Positions 8,367 to 16,477 of a stretch of DNA of 52,215 nucleotides are shown one piece after another. A program made the translations under genes and the position numbers. The DNA comes from Streptomyces poriferorum. Its GTDB lineage: Bacteria; Actinomycetota; Actinomycetes; Streptomycetales; Streptomycetaceae. The stretch spans positions 1-52,215 of the forward strand of contig NZ_JAELVH010000060.1 in assembly GCF_019399235.1 (NCBI RefSeq), read 5' to 3'. How positions within the stretch are numbered: the first letter of the stretch is position 1; each line of letters opens with the position of its first letter. The notes under the pieces are model-generated. The model saw only the letters and a program-made list of their open reading frames with translations, did no database searches and was not told the origin of the DNA.

Positions 8367-9848
8367 TGTGCCCGCCGTGCCCCACTCCACCCGCGGGCCC
8401 GTCTCGGCGAACGCGGAATGGCGCGGCGGATGCGTCGCCGCGTGCCCGAGGACGAAGACGTCCTCGGCCCCGTCGAGAACCCCGCCCGACGGGTCGTCCG
8501 AGCCGTCACGCCGCACCACGTCGCGCTCCGGCATCAGGATGTCCCGTACGACCACGGCGCAGAGGTAGAGCGTGCCCAGCAGGTGCAGGACGATCGCCAG
8601 CTGATAGCCCTCCGTGGGCAGTCCCTGGTGCTTGTCACCGCTCGTCGTGTAGGCGAGGTACATCCAGATGCCCAGGAAGTACATGACCTCGCACGCCTGC
8701 CAGATCAGGAAGTCCCGCCAGCGCGGCCTGGCCAGCACGGCGAGAGGGATCAGCCACAGGACGTACTGCGGTGAGTAGACCTTGTTGACGAGGATGAACA
8801 CCGCGACGACGAGGAACGCGAGCTGGGCGAAGCGCGGCCGGCGCGGTGCCATCAGCGTCAGCGCCCCGATCGCGGCGCACAGGCCGACCGTCGCCAGCGT
8901 GGAGACGGTGTTGACCGTGGAGACCTCGATGGGTTCGCCGGTGCGCTGGGTGATGACCAGCCAGAAGGAGCCGAAGTCGATCGAGCGTTCCTGGCTGAAG
9001 GTGTAGAACTTCTTCCAGCCCTCGGGCGCGAACACCATCACCGGCAGGTTGACCACCAGCCAGGAGGCGGCCGCGCCGAGCGTCGCCACCGAGAACTCCC
9101 GCCACTTCCCGGCCCGCCAGCACAGCACGAAGGCCGGGCCCAGCAGGAACACGGGATAGAGCTTGGCGGCCGTGGCAAGACCGATCAGGATGCCGAACGC
9201 GAGGGGGCGGCTCCGGGACCACATGAGCATCGCCGCGGCCGTGAGGGCGACAGCCAGCAGGTCCCAGTTGATGGTGGCCGTGAGCGCGAACGCGGGCGCC
9301 AGCGCCACCAGCAGGCCGTCCCAGGGGCGGCGGCGGTGCGTGCGTGCGACACACACGGCGAGGACGGCGGTGCAGACCATCAGCATGCCCGCGTTGACGA
9401 GCCAGTAGGCCTGCTCCTGCTCCTGGATGGAGCCGCCCGGGGTGAACCAGGCGGCGATCTGCATGAACACGCCGGTGAGGACCGGGTACTCCAGGAACTG
9501 CATGTCGCCGGGCAGCCGGTCGAAGTACGGCACCAGGCCCTCGGCGAAGCCGCGTCCGGAGTACAGATGCGGGATGTCGGAGTAGCAGGCATGGGTGTAC
9601 TGCGAGCCCGCACCCCTGAACCACGCCCAGTTGTAACAGGGCAGCTTCTGCACCATGCCGAGCGCGAACATCCCGATCGCCACCAGCGCGACGGCACCCA
9701 CGGGGGTGAGCGCGGTGCTGCCGAGACGGGTCCAGCGCCCCGACCTCCCACCGATCAGCTCGCTGCCGGCCGCGGCGATCTCGTCCTGGTGCGTGGGCCG
9801 TACGACGGACCGTTCCTGGTGCACGCTCGTGTCCTCTGCGCTTGGCAT
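8352..9848 (-). CDS. GT87/DUF2029 polyprenol-dependent glycosyltransferase
   Basis: The 498-residue polytopic membrane protein has a hydrophilic N-terminus (to about 45) and roughly 11-13 hydrophobic segments. The external loop after the first helix contains QFLEYPVLTGVF, and later LAFGILIGLATAAKLYPVFLL. Both fit the GT87 (DUF2029) family, whose actinobacterial members transfer mannose or arabinose from polyprenyl-phosphate sugars outside the membrane. I took the ATG at 9848 because AGGA lies at a suitable distance; another ATG three codons upstream is possible. It is downstream of the PBP gene on the same strand but separated by a hairpin. The acceptor is unknown. Confidence 0.85.
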   Translation of the reverse strand: MPSAEDTSVHQERSVVRPTHQDEIAAAGSELIGGRSGRWTRLGSTALTPVGAVALVAIGMFALGMVQKLPCYNWAWFRGAGSQYTHACYSDIPHLYSGRGFAEGLVPYFDRLPGDMQFLEYPVLTGVFMQIAAWFTPGGSIQEQEQAYWLVNAGMLMVCTAVLAVCVARTHRRRPWDGLLVALAPAFALTATINWDLLAVALTAAAMLMWSRSRPLAFGILIGLATAAKLYPVFLLGPAFVLCWRAGKWREFSVATLGAAASWLVVNLPVMVFAPEGWKKFYTFSQERSIDFGSFWLVITQRTGEPIEVSTVNTVSTLATVGLCAAIGALTLMAPRRPRFAQLAFLVVAVFILVNKVYSPQYVLWLIPLAVLARPRWRDFLIWQACEVMYFLGIWMYLAYTTSGDKHQGLPTEGYQLAIVLHLLGTLYLCAVVVRDILMPERDVVRRDGSDDPSGGVLDGAEDVFVLGHAATHPPRHSAFAETGPRVEWGTAGTPVAD

Positions 9849-9884
9849 GCCGCACATCCTGCCGTACCGGACTGTGGAAACGGT

Positions 9885-9918
9885 GAGGGCCGCCGCACCT
9901 TGTGGTGCCGCGGCCCTC
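9885..9918 (-). terminator. Terminator after PBP gene
   Basis: GAGGGCCG (9885-9892) pairs with CGGCCCTC (9911-9918), and GCACC (9895-9899) with GGTGC (9904-9908), across a small bulge. It lies between the stop of the PBP gene and the start of the GT87 gene and should limit read-through between them. Confidence 0.7.
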
Positions 9919-9981
9919 GTCATGCTGCTCGGGTCACCTCGCGCGGCCCCGGTGGGACGCCCGAGATGTACGGGCGGGGCG

Positions 9982-12720
9982 TTACCCCCCGCCGCCGATC
10001 CAGCCGCCGTTCCCGTTCCCGTTCCCGTTGCCACCTGTTTCGGGTGACGGGCTGGTGCCCCCGGCCGTCTCGCCCTCCGTGGTCCCGGTGGTGGTCCCGG
10101 CGTCCGTGCCGCTGGTTCCGCCGTCGGTCGTCCCGGCGTCGGCGCCCCCGTCGGTCCAGCCGGTCGAATTGCCGCCGCCGTTGTTCTGGCAGGCCACGTC
10201 CCACGTACCGCAGGTCTCGGTCGGGTCGGGAGTCGGGACGTCGGGGGTCGGCGACGGTGTGGTGGTCTCCGTTTCGGTCGGCGTCGGCGTGGGCGTCGGC
10301 GTGGGCGTGGGCGTCGGCTTGGGGCTCGCGCCGCCGCCGTAGACCGTGTCGCCGATCGGCTCCGGCTTCGGGAAGGACAGCTTCTCCTGGCCCTTCAACG
10401 CGTCGGCCATGTAGTCGTGCCAGATCTGCGCGGGGAACGACGCACCGTGGATCGACGTCTCATTACCGGTGCCGTACATCTTCAGGAACTTGCGGTCCTT
10501 GTTCTTCTCGTTGTCGTCCAGCCGGTACATGCTGATCGCGGTCGACAACTGCGGGGTGTAGCCCACGAACCAGGCGGACAGGTTGTCGTCCGTCGTACCC
10601 GTCTTGCCCGCGACGTCCCGTCCGGGAAGCCTTGCGGGCGTGCCGGTTCCCTTGTCGACGACGTTCTTGAGGACGTCGGTGACGTTGTCGGCGATGATGT
10701 TGGAGAAGGCGCTCTTGGCGACCTCCTTGTGCTGGTAGACCACCTCGCCGCCCTTCTTCACCTCGGTCACCGAGAAGGGCTCACGCTGCTGGCCGCTGGC
10801 CGCGAAGGTGGCGTACGCCCCGGCCATGCGGGTCGTACTGGGCGAGGAGGTACCGATGGAGAACGACGGCACGCTCGCGTTCGCCATGTATTCGTCGTCC
10901 TTCAGGCCGGCCGCGATGGCCACGTCCTTCACCTTGTCGGTGCCGACGTCCATGCCCAGCTGCACGTAGGGGGAGTTGGCGGACACCCGCATCGCCTCGC
11001 GCAGGGTGACGTTGCCCAGCGAGTCGTCCCCGTCGTTGACCTGGAGCCACTCCTTGCCCTTCTCGTCGGTCCAGACATCGCCGTTGTACTTCTTGATCTT
11101 CAGCTTGTTGTCGCCGTTGTAGATGCTCTTCGGCGAGACCTTCGTACGCTGCGACTCGTCCTGCTCGGGGCCGCCCGAGGGGTCCCGCTTGCCGTACTCC
11201 ATCGCTGCCGCCAGCACGAACGGCTTGAAGGTCGAGCCGACCGCGGCGCCGGTGGGATCGGCGTTGCTGGTGTAGTGCTTCGTCGCGTCCACACCGCCGT
11301 AGATCGCCTCGATGGCACCGGTCTTCGGATTGACCGACGAGCCGCCGAACTGGACGTGGGTGTCCGTCTTGGGGCGCTTCTTGGAGTCGATCTTCTCGTC
11401 GTAGACCCTCTTGACGGCCTTGCTGAGCTGGTCGACCTTCTTCTTGTCGAAGGTCGTGTGGATCTCGTAGCCACCCTGGTCGAGCTGGTCGCGGGTGATG
11501 TCGTAGTTGTTGAGGAAGTTGGACCTGGCCATCGCGACGAGGTAACCGATCTGGCCGCCCAGCTGAGCGTCCTTCTTCGGCTTGTCGGGCATCGGGAACT
11601 CGGTGTACTTGTCGCGTTCCGACTGCTCCATGCGGCCGTCCTTCACCTCCTCGTCAAGGATCCACTTCCAGCGCTTGATCGCCCGGTCCGTGTTCTTCGC
11701 CGGGGTCGCCTCGACCGGGTCGACCTCCGTGGCACCTGCGGGGTCGTAGTAGCTGGCCCCCTTGAGCAGGGTGGCCAGGAAGGCGCACTGGCTCGGATTC
11801 AGCGCCTTGGCGTCCTTGCCGTAGTACGTACGGGCCGCCGCCTGGATGCCGGAGGCACCGCGTCCGTAGTACGAGACGTTGAGGTACCCCGCCATGATTT
11901 GTTTCTTGTCCATCTCGCTGCCGACCTTCAGCGTGATGAAGAGTTCTTCGAACTTGCGGCTCAGGGTCTGGTCCTGGGAGAGCCGGGAGTTCTTCACGTA
12001 CTGCTGGGTGATCGTCGAGCCACCCTGGGTCGCGCCGCCCTTGGCCATGTTGAACACGGCTCGGGCGATACCCATCGGGTCGATGCCGTGGTCGGTGTCG
12101 AAGGTCTTGTTCTCCGCCGAAATGACGGCGTTGCGCATCGCTTCCGGGATCTGGGCGTAGTCGATGATCTGGCGGTTGACGTCACCGCCGGTCGCCACCA
12201 TCTGCGAGCCGTCTTTCCAGAAGTAGACGTTGTTCTCCGCCTTCGCGGCCGCCTGGACCTCAGGTTTGGCGACCATCGCGTACGCAAGGCCGGCGAGCCC
12301 CATCAGAAGGCCGAGAAAGGCGATGCACAGCCCGGAGACCAGCTTCCACGACGGCATCCAGCGCCGCACGCCGTACTTGCCGGCGCGCGGGTAGTCGATG
12401 AAGCGCTTCTTGGCCGGACGCTGGCTCCCGCGTCCACGCCCGCGGCCGGGGCCCTCATTGCCGCCGTCGCCGCCTCCGCGTCGCCGGCCGCCGCCCCCTC
12501 CGTCGGAACCGCCGCGGCCACCGCCGCCACGCTGTGCGGCCCGTCTGGCCGCGGCACGCCCGCCGTACGGGGAATCCTCGCCGTAGGAATCGGAAGGTGA
12601 CTCTGAAGTTACTCCGCGTGACGGTGCCGCGCGGCGTCCAGGTGACTGCTGGGCGGCTCGTCTGGCCGCGGCACGCCCGCCACCTTGCGGTTGCGGCATC
12701 TTGCGACGGTGCTCGCTCAT
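9982..12720 (-). CDS. Bifunctional penicillin-binding protein (class A PBP)
   Basis: Class A PBPs polymerise glycan strands and cross-link peptides outside the membrane. The 912-residue protein has a cytoplasmic basic/Gly-rich N-terminus (1-120), a single membrane anchor (about 128-150), a GT51 glycosyltransferase (SAENKTFDTDHGID, catalytic Glu203; GGSTITQQYVKNSRL 233-247) and a transpeptidase with STFK (Ser496-Lys499), SAN (580-582) and KTGT (706-709). A long Pro/Thr then Gly/Asn low-complexity tail follows (about 755-912). The GT51 motif has EN where many families have ED. The start is ATG 12720, with GAGGAG upstream. GRAAARRAAQ occurs twice in the N-terminus. Confidence 0.96.
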   Translation of the reverse strand: MSEHRRKMPQPQGGGRAAARRAAQQSPGRRAAPSRGVTSESPSDSYGEDSPYGGRAAARRAAQRGGGGRGGSDGGGGGRRRGGGDGGNEGPGRGRGRGSQRPAKKRFIDYPRAGKYGVRRWMPSWKLVSGLCIAFLGLLMGLAGLAYAMVAKPEVQAAAKAENNVYFWKDGSQMVATGGDVNRQIIDYAQIPEAMRNAVISAENKTFDTDHGIDPMGIARAVFNMAKGGATQGGSTITQQYVKNSRLSQDQTLSRKFEELFITLKVGSEMDKKQIMAGYLNVSYYGRGASGIQAAARTYYGKDAKALNPSQCAFLATLLKGASYYDPAGATEVDPVEATPAKNTDRAIKRWKWILDEEVKDGRMEQSERDKYTEFPMPDKPKKDAQLGGQIGYLVAMARSNFLNNYDITRDQLDQGGYEIHTTFDKKKVDQLSKAVKRVYDEKIDSKKRPKTDTHVQFGGSSVNPKTGAIEAIYGGVDATKHYTSNADPTGAAVGSTFKPFVLAAAMEYGKRDPSGGPEQDESQRTKVSPKSIYNGDNKLKIKKYNGDVWTDEKGKEWLQVNDGDDSLGNVTLREAMRVSANSPYVQLGMDVGTDKVKDVAIAAGLKDDEYMANASVPSFSIGTSSPSTTRMAGAYATFAASGQQREPFSVTEVKKGGEVVYQHKEVAKSAFSNIIADNVTDVLKNVVDKGTGTPARLPGRDVAGKTGTTDDNLSAWFVGYTPQLSTAISMYRLDDNEKNKDRKFLKMYGTGNETSIHGASFPAQIWHDYMADALKGQEKLSFPKPEPIGDTVYGGGASPKPTPTPTPTPTPTPTETETTTPSPTPDVPTPDPTETCGTWDVACQNNGGGNSTGWTDGGADAGTTDGGTSGTDAGTTTGTTEGETAGGTSPSPETGGNGNGNGNGGWIGGGG
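12530..12682. repeat. Duplicated coding segment in PBP N-terminus
   Basis: The DNA GTCTGGCCGCGGCACGCCCG appears twice, near 12543-12562 and 12659-12679, on the coding strand for the peptide GRAAARRAAQ. It lies in the positively charged cytoplasmic region. The near-identity at DNA level points to a recent internal duplication or to gene conversion. Confidence 0.6.
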
Positions 12721-12993
12721 CGAACGACTACTCCTCGGGCAGGCGAGATCGCCTGGAAGCGGCAGTTGAGATCCGGTCCCCCGAATTACGGACCAGCCCT
12801 GCGACAGGCTCATCCGCAGTGCATCCGGTCAGTCCGCGAAAACTGACGCGCTCGGACGTCACGCGGTTCCCGGTGGTCTGCATGCCGCACAGACTACGCA
12901 CGGTCAAAACCCTCCTGGGGCCGAACTTCACCCCAAATTACGCAAGTCGGTTACTACGAATTGGCGATGTGACGCCGCTCACTAAGGCACCCC

Positions 12994-13022
12994 TTGTCGC
13001 AGCCCCGACTCCGATCTATCGT
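12994..13022 (+). promoter_or_regulatory. padR promoter
   Basis: TTGTCG (12994-12999) and TATCGT (13017-13022) are 17 bp apart. The transcription start would fall at about 13029, inside the perfect palindrome, which fits repression by promoter occlusion. Confidence 0.5.
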
Positions 13023-13023
13023 G

Positions 13024-13080
13024 CTGATGTATCGACTCGATACATCAGCTCGGTACATCGACTCGGTACATCGGCTCGGC
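13024..13080. promoter_or_regulatory. PadR operator: perfect palindrome plus 13-bp iterons
   Basis: CTGATGTATCGA (13024-13035), one base, then its exact complement (13037-13048) form a 25-bp perfect palindrome containing ATGT...ACAT, the half-site pattern of PadR operators. The right arm is then repeated directly with a 13-bp period: CTCGATACATCAG, CTCGGTACATCGA (13049-13061), CTCGGTACATCGG (13062-13074) and a decayed CTCGGCACA. It lies between the -10 and the padR ribosome binding site, so autoregulation is likely. Confidence 0.75.
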
Positions 13081-13121
13081 ACAGGGTCACGTGAGAGCAC
13101 TCGGAGAAGGAGGAGGCGAGG

Positions 13122-13826
13122 TTGAGCAGACGCTCAGGCATCCTCGAGTTCGCCGTTCTCGGACTGCTCCGCGAGTCCCCGATGCACGGCTACGAGCTGC
13201 GCAAGCGCCTCAACACCTCGTTGGGGATCTTCCGAGCCTTCAGCTACGGAACCCTTTACCCCTGCCTCAAGACGCTGGTCGCCACCGGCTGGTTGATCGA
13301 GGAACCGGGGAATGTTCCGGCAGACCTTCCGCCGGGCGCCGGTCGTGCGGTCGCCCCCGCCTCTTCACTGGCAGGGCGCCGCGCCAAGATCGTCTACCGG
13401 TTGACGGCAGAAGGTAAGGAGCACTTCGAGGAGCTGCTCTCGCACACCGGCCCCGACTCCTGGGAGGACGAGCACTTCGCTGCTCGTTTCGCCTTCTTCG
13501 GGCAGACGGAGCACGACGTGCGGATGCGGGTGCTGGAAGGCCGTCGCAGCCGGCTGGAGGAGCGCCTCGAGAAGATGAGCGCCTCTCTGGCCCGCACCCG
13601 CGAGCGCCTCGACGACTACACACTTGAGCTTCAGCGACACGGCATGGAGTCCGTGGAGCGCGAAGTGCGCTGGCTGAACGAGCTCATCGAGAGCGAGCGG
13701 TCGGGACGGGATCAGCGACGATCCTCGCCCGAGGGCTCAGCTCAGCAGAACACCGCAGGAGAGCCGGACGGCCTGCCCCGGCGGGGTAACAACCCGCCGG
13801 ATCCGTCCGGCGACACCGCCAAGTGA
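13122..13826 (+). CDS. PadR family transcriptional regulator
   Basis: The 234-residue protein begins with a winged helix-turn-helix typical of Pad[28 protein letters not shown], then [13 protein letters not shown] and the wing with [18 protein letters not shown] (about 95-112). A long helical C-terminal part (about 140-200) should mediate dimers, and the last 35 residues are polar. The start is TTG 13122, behind the strong GAAGGAGGAGG. A loop of about 25 residues rich in Ala/Pro ([17 protein letters not shown]) is inserted before the wing. It faces its own operator and lies just upstream of inositol-phosphate synthase, a possible target. Confidence 0.93.
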   Translation: MSRRSGILEFAVLGLLRESPMHGYELRKRLNTSLGIFRAFSYGTLYPCLKTLVATGWLIEEPGNVPADLPPGAGRAVAPASSLAGRRAKIVYRLTAEGKEHFEELLSHTGPDSWEDEHFAARFAFFGQTEHDVRMRVLEGRRSRLEERLEKMSASLARTRERLDDYTLELQRHGMESVEREVRWLNELIESERSGRDQRRSSPEGSAQQNTAGEPDGLPRRGNNPPDPSGDTAK

Positions 13827-13829
13827 GTT

Positions 13830-13847
13830 CCCCGCAGATCCGCGGGG
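13830..13847 (+). terminator. Short hairpin between padR and ino1
   Basis: CCCCGC (13830-13835) and GCGGGG (13842-13847) form a 6-bp stem right after the padR stop. It may be a weak terminator or attenuator ahead of ino1, which starts 40 bp further on. Confidence 0.4.
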
Positions 13848-13887
13848 CCTCATCAGGAACATCCATTACACACAGGGAGCAACCGGA

Positions 13888-14970
13888 ATGGGTTCGGTTC
13901 GCGTAGCCATCGTCGGCGTGGGCAACTGCGCCGCCTCGCTGGTCCAGGGCGTCGAGTTCTACAAGGACGCCGATCCGGCCGGCAAGGTGCCCGGTCTGAT
14001 GCACGTCCAGTTCGGCGAGTACCACGTGCGGGACGTCGAGTTCGTCGCCGCCTTCGACGTCGACGCGAAGAAGGTCGGGCTCGACCTCTCGGACGCCATC
14101 GGCGCCAGCGAGAACAACACCATCAAGCTCTGCGACGTGCCGAACGCCGGCGTGACCGTCCAGCGTGGCCACACCCACGACGGCCTGGGCAAGTACTACC
14201 GAGAGACCATCGAGGAGTCGGCCGAGGCCCCGGTCGACATCGTCCAGATCCTCAAGGACCGCAAGGTCGACGTCCTCGTCTGCTACCTGCCGGTCGGTTC
14301 CGAGGTCGCTGCGAAGTTCTACGCGCAGTGCGCCATCGACGCCAAGGTCGCGTTCGTCAACGCTCTCCCGGTCTTCATCGCCGGCACCAAGGAGTGGGCG
14401 GACAAGTTCACCGAGGCCGGTGTCCCGATCGTCGGCGACGACATCAAGTCGCAGGTCGGCGCCACCATCACGCACCGCGTGATGGCGAAGCTGTTCGAGG
14501 ACCGGGGCGTCGTCCTGGACCGCACGATGCAGCTGAACGTCGGCGGCAACATGGACTTCAAGAACATGCTCGAGCGTGAGCGCCTGGAGTCCAAGAAGAT
14601 CTCGAAGACGCAGGCCGTCACCTCGCAGATCCGTGACCGCGAGCTCGGTGCGGACAACGTCCACATCGGTCCGTCGGACTACGTGGCCTGGCTGGACGAC
14701 CGCAAGTGGGCGTACGTGCGCCTCGAGGGCCGCGCGTTCGGCGATGTTCCGCTGAACCTGGAGTACAAGCTCGAGGTCTGGGACTCCCCGAACTCGGCCG
14801 GTGTCATCATCGACGCCGTCCGCGCTGCGAAGATCGCGAAGGACCGCGGCATCGGCGGCCCGATCCTCTCCGCGTCCTCGTACTTCATGAAGTCCCCGCC
14901 GGTTCAGTACTTCGACGACGAGGCCCGCGAGAACGTCGAGAAGTTCATCCGCGGTGAGGTCTCCCAGTAA
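13888..14970 (+). CDS. ino1: Inositol-3-phosphate synthase
   Basis: This NAD-dependent enzyme turns glucose-6-phosphate into 1L-myo-inositol-1-phosphate, the first step toward phosphatidylinositol and mycothiol. The 360-residue protein has an N-terminal Rossmann motif ([16 protein letters not shown], 6-21). It then has [13 protein letters not shown] and [15 protein letters not shown], and [15 protein letters not shown] with the catalytic region around KSSxPxxG-like [16 protein letters not shown]. Length agrees with the short actinobacterial form. The start follows AGGGAG. A strong hairpin ends the unit. Mycothiol dependence links it loosely to the SigR/thioredoxin genes in this window. Confidence 0.95.
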   Translation: MGSVRVAIVGVGNCAASLVQGVEFYKDADPAGKVPGLMHVQFGEYHVRDVEFVAAFDVDAKKVGLDLSDAIGASENNTIKLCDVPNAGVTVQRGHTHDGLGKYYRETIEESAEAPVDIVQILKDRKVDVLVCYLPVGSEVAAKFYAQCAIDAKVAFVNALPVFIAGTKEWADKFTEAGVPIVGDDIKSQVGATITHRVMAKLFEDRGVVLDRTMQLNVGGNMDFKNMLERERLESKKISKTQAVTSQIRDRELGADNVHIGPSDYVAWLDDRKWAYVRLEGRAFGDVPLNLEYKLEVWDSPNSAGVIIDAVRAAKIAKDRGIGGPILSASSYFMKSPPVQYFDDEARENVEKFIRGEVSQ

Positions 14971-15039
14971 CGTCACCTGACACGGTGCATCGGCGCGGCG
15001 CAGTGAGGAGCGGCAACGCTCTTTGACTCACGCACCTTT

Positions 15040-15072
15040 GAGGGTCCCCGGGCAATCCGCCCGGGGACCCTC
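15040..15072 (+). terminator. Terminator after ino1
   Basis: Perfect 14-bp arms, GAGGGTCCCCGGGC (15040-15053) and its complement (15059-15072), surround a 5-nt loop. It separates ino1 from the MFS gene. Confidence 0.88.
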
Positions 15073-15094
15073 AACGTATGTGACCCTTGCTCCC

Positions 15095-16354
15095 ATGCCC
15101 GTCGTGCGTGACCTGCGCGTGCTCCTGCGCCTTCGGAACTTCCGCCGCCTGCTGACTGTGCGGATCCTGTCCCAGTCGGCCGACGGCGTCTATCAGGTGG
15201 CCCTCGCCGCGCATGTCGTCTTCTCCCCGGAGAAGCAGGCCTCCGCCGGTGCGATCGCCTCCGCGATGGCCGTACTCCTGCTGCCCTACTCGCTCATCGG
15301 CCCGTTCGCCGGTGTACTGCTGGACCGCTGGCCACGCAGGCAGGTCTTCCTCTACGGCAACCTGCTGCGCGCCACACTCGCCTGCTGTACCGCGCTCCTG
15401 ATCCTCGGCTCAGCCCCCGACTGGCTCTTCTACGCCTCGGCGCTCTGCGTGACCGCGGTCAACCGCTTCGTCCTGGCCGGCCTCTCCGCCGCCCTGCCAC
15501 GCGTCGTCGACCGGGACCTGCTGGTGCTGGCCAACTCGCTGTCGCCGACCGCGGGCACCCTCGCCGCTACGGCAGGCGGCGGCCTCGCCTTCGCGGTCCG
15601 CCTGGCCCTCTCGGACTCCGACGCCGCGGTGGTGCTCCTGGGCGCCGGACTCTATCTCGCCTCGGCACTGGCCTCCCTGAGCCTTGCTTCCGGCCTGCTG
15701 GGTCCGGACCAGGCGGAAAGCCACCTTCGCCTGCGTGCGGCGCTGACCACCACCGCACGCGGTCTGGGCAACGGATTGCACCATCTGGCAGAACGAAGGA
15801 ACGCCGCTCGGGCCCTGGCCGCCATGACAGTGATCCGCTTCTGTTACGGGGCGCTGACGGTCATGGTCCTGATGCTGTGCCGGTACGCCTGGACCGACAA
15901 CGATTCCGACGGGCTGGCGCTGCTCGGCCTGGCGGTCGGGGTGTCCGGTGCGGGCTTCTTCACGGCCGCCGTACTGACTCCCTGGGCCGCGGGCCGGCTG
16001 GGAAGGTTCCGCTGGATGGTCGTGTGCGCCGCAGCGGCCGCTGTCCTTGAGCCGGCACTTGGCCTCTGGTTCAGGCCCGCCCCGATGCTCGTCGCAGCGT
16101 TCGTCCTCGGCCTGGTGACCCAGGGAGCGAAGATCGCGACGGACACCGTGGTGCAGACGGCGGTGGACGACTCGTTCCGCGGCAGAGTCTTCTCGCTCTA
16201 TGACGTGCTGTTCAACGTGGCCTTCGTGGGCGCCGCCGCAGCCTCCGCGCTCCTCCTGCCCGCCGACGGGAGATCAGCAACGGTGGTGATCGGCGTCGCC
16301 TTGCTCTACGCCCTCACGGCCGTGATGCTGTGGCGATGGAGCAGGACCGACTGA
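15095..16354 (+). CDS. MFS transporter
   Basis: The 419-residue protein has about 12 hydrophobic segments and the major facilitator loop motif between helices 2 and 3, GVLLDRWPRRQVFLYGN. It belongs to the MFS exporters of unknown substrate. The start is uncertain: ATG 15095 gives MPVVRDLRVLLRLRNFRR, while GTG 15080 and TTG 15023 are in frame. The last would place the ino1 terminator hairpin inside the gene and is unlikely. No Shine-Dalgarno precedes 15095. It ends just before two parS-containing palindromes that separate it from pcnA. Confidence 0.88.
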   Translation: MPVVRDLRVLLRLRNFRRLLTVRILSQSADGVYQVALAAHVVFSPEKQASAGAIASAMAVLLLPYSLIGPFAGVLLDRWPRRQVFLYGNLLRATLACCTALLILGSAPDWLFYASALCVTAVNRFVLAGLSAALPRVVDRDLLVLANSLSPTAGTLAATAGGGLAFAVRLALSDSDAAVVLLGAGLYLASALASLSLASGLLGPDQAESHLRLRAALTTTARGLGNGLHHLAERRNAARALAAMTVIRFCYGALTVMVLMLCRYAWTDNDSDGLALLGLAVGVSGAGFFTAAVLTPWAAGRLGRFRWMVVCAAAAAVLEPALGLWFRPAPMLVAAFVLGLVTQGAKIATDTVVQTAVDDSFRGRVFSLYDVLFNVAFVGAAAASALLLPADGRSATVVIGVALLYALTAVMLWRWSRTD

Positions 16355-16370
16355 GGGCGCCGCTTCGGCG

Positions 16371-16402
16371 GATGGCACTGTTTCACGTGAAACAGTGCCA
16401 TC
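16371..16402. terminator. 32-bp perfect palindrome with parS at its centre
   Basis: The arms GATGGCACTGTTTCAC (16371-16386) and its complement (16387-16402) meet without a spacer. The centre is the perfect parS site at 16380-16393. It lies 17 bp past the MFS stop and can act as terminator and ParB site at once. Confidence 0.8.
16380..16393. other. parS: parS site (perfect)
   Basis: GTTTCACGTGAAAC, an exact match to the Streptomyces parS consensus, is centred in the palindrome at 16371-16402. Confidence 0.95.
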
Positions 16403-16412
16403 GGCGCATCCG

Positions 16413-16448
16413 CAACGGGTCATGTTTCACGTGAAACATGACCCGTTG
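16413..16448. terminator. 36-bp perfect palindrome with parS at its centre
   Basis: The arms CAACGGGTCATGTTTCAC (16413-16430) and its complement (16431-16448) are contiguous. The parS site at 16424-16437 forms the core. It lies 30 bp beyond the pcnA stop on the other strand, so it probably serves as the pcnA terminator as well. Confidence 0.8.
16424..16437. other. parS: parS site (perfect)
   Basis: GTTTCACGTGAAAC, exact match, is the centre of the 36-bp palindrome and lies 44 bp from the neighbouring parS at 16380. Confidence 0.95.
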
Positions 16449-16477
16449 CCCTGCGGGCAGAGCGGGTCTCCGCGACC

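Larger units (their letters stand above)
12721..13121. other. PBP / padR divergent control region
   Basis: This 401-bp gap holds the upstream regions of the PBP gene (minus) and padR (plus). Around 12930-12985 it is AT-richer than its surroundings. On the plus strand it carries a promoter (TTGTCG, TATCGT) and a perfect palindrome followed by 13-bp repeats, described separately. I see no gene in it and could not pick a convincing PBP promoter. Confidence 0.6.

Noticed and set aside
13036..13080. 13-bp tandem repeats as a CRISPR or plasmid-type iteron origin
   Set aside because: Repeats are too short and have no spacers, and they sit in a promoter next to a PadR gene; an operator explains them better.
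13087..13100. GGGTCACGTGAGAG as a parS site
   Set aside because: It shares the CACGTG core but matches parS at only 10 of 14 positions.
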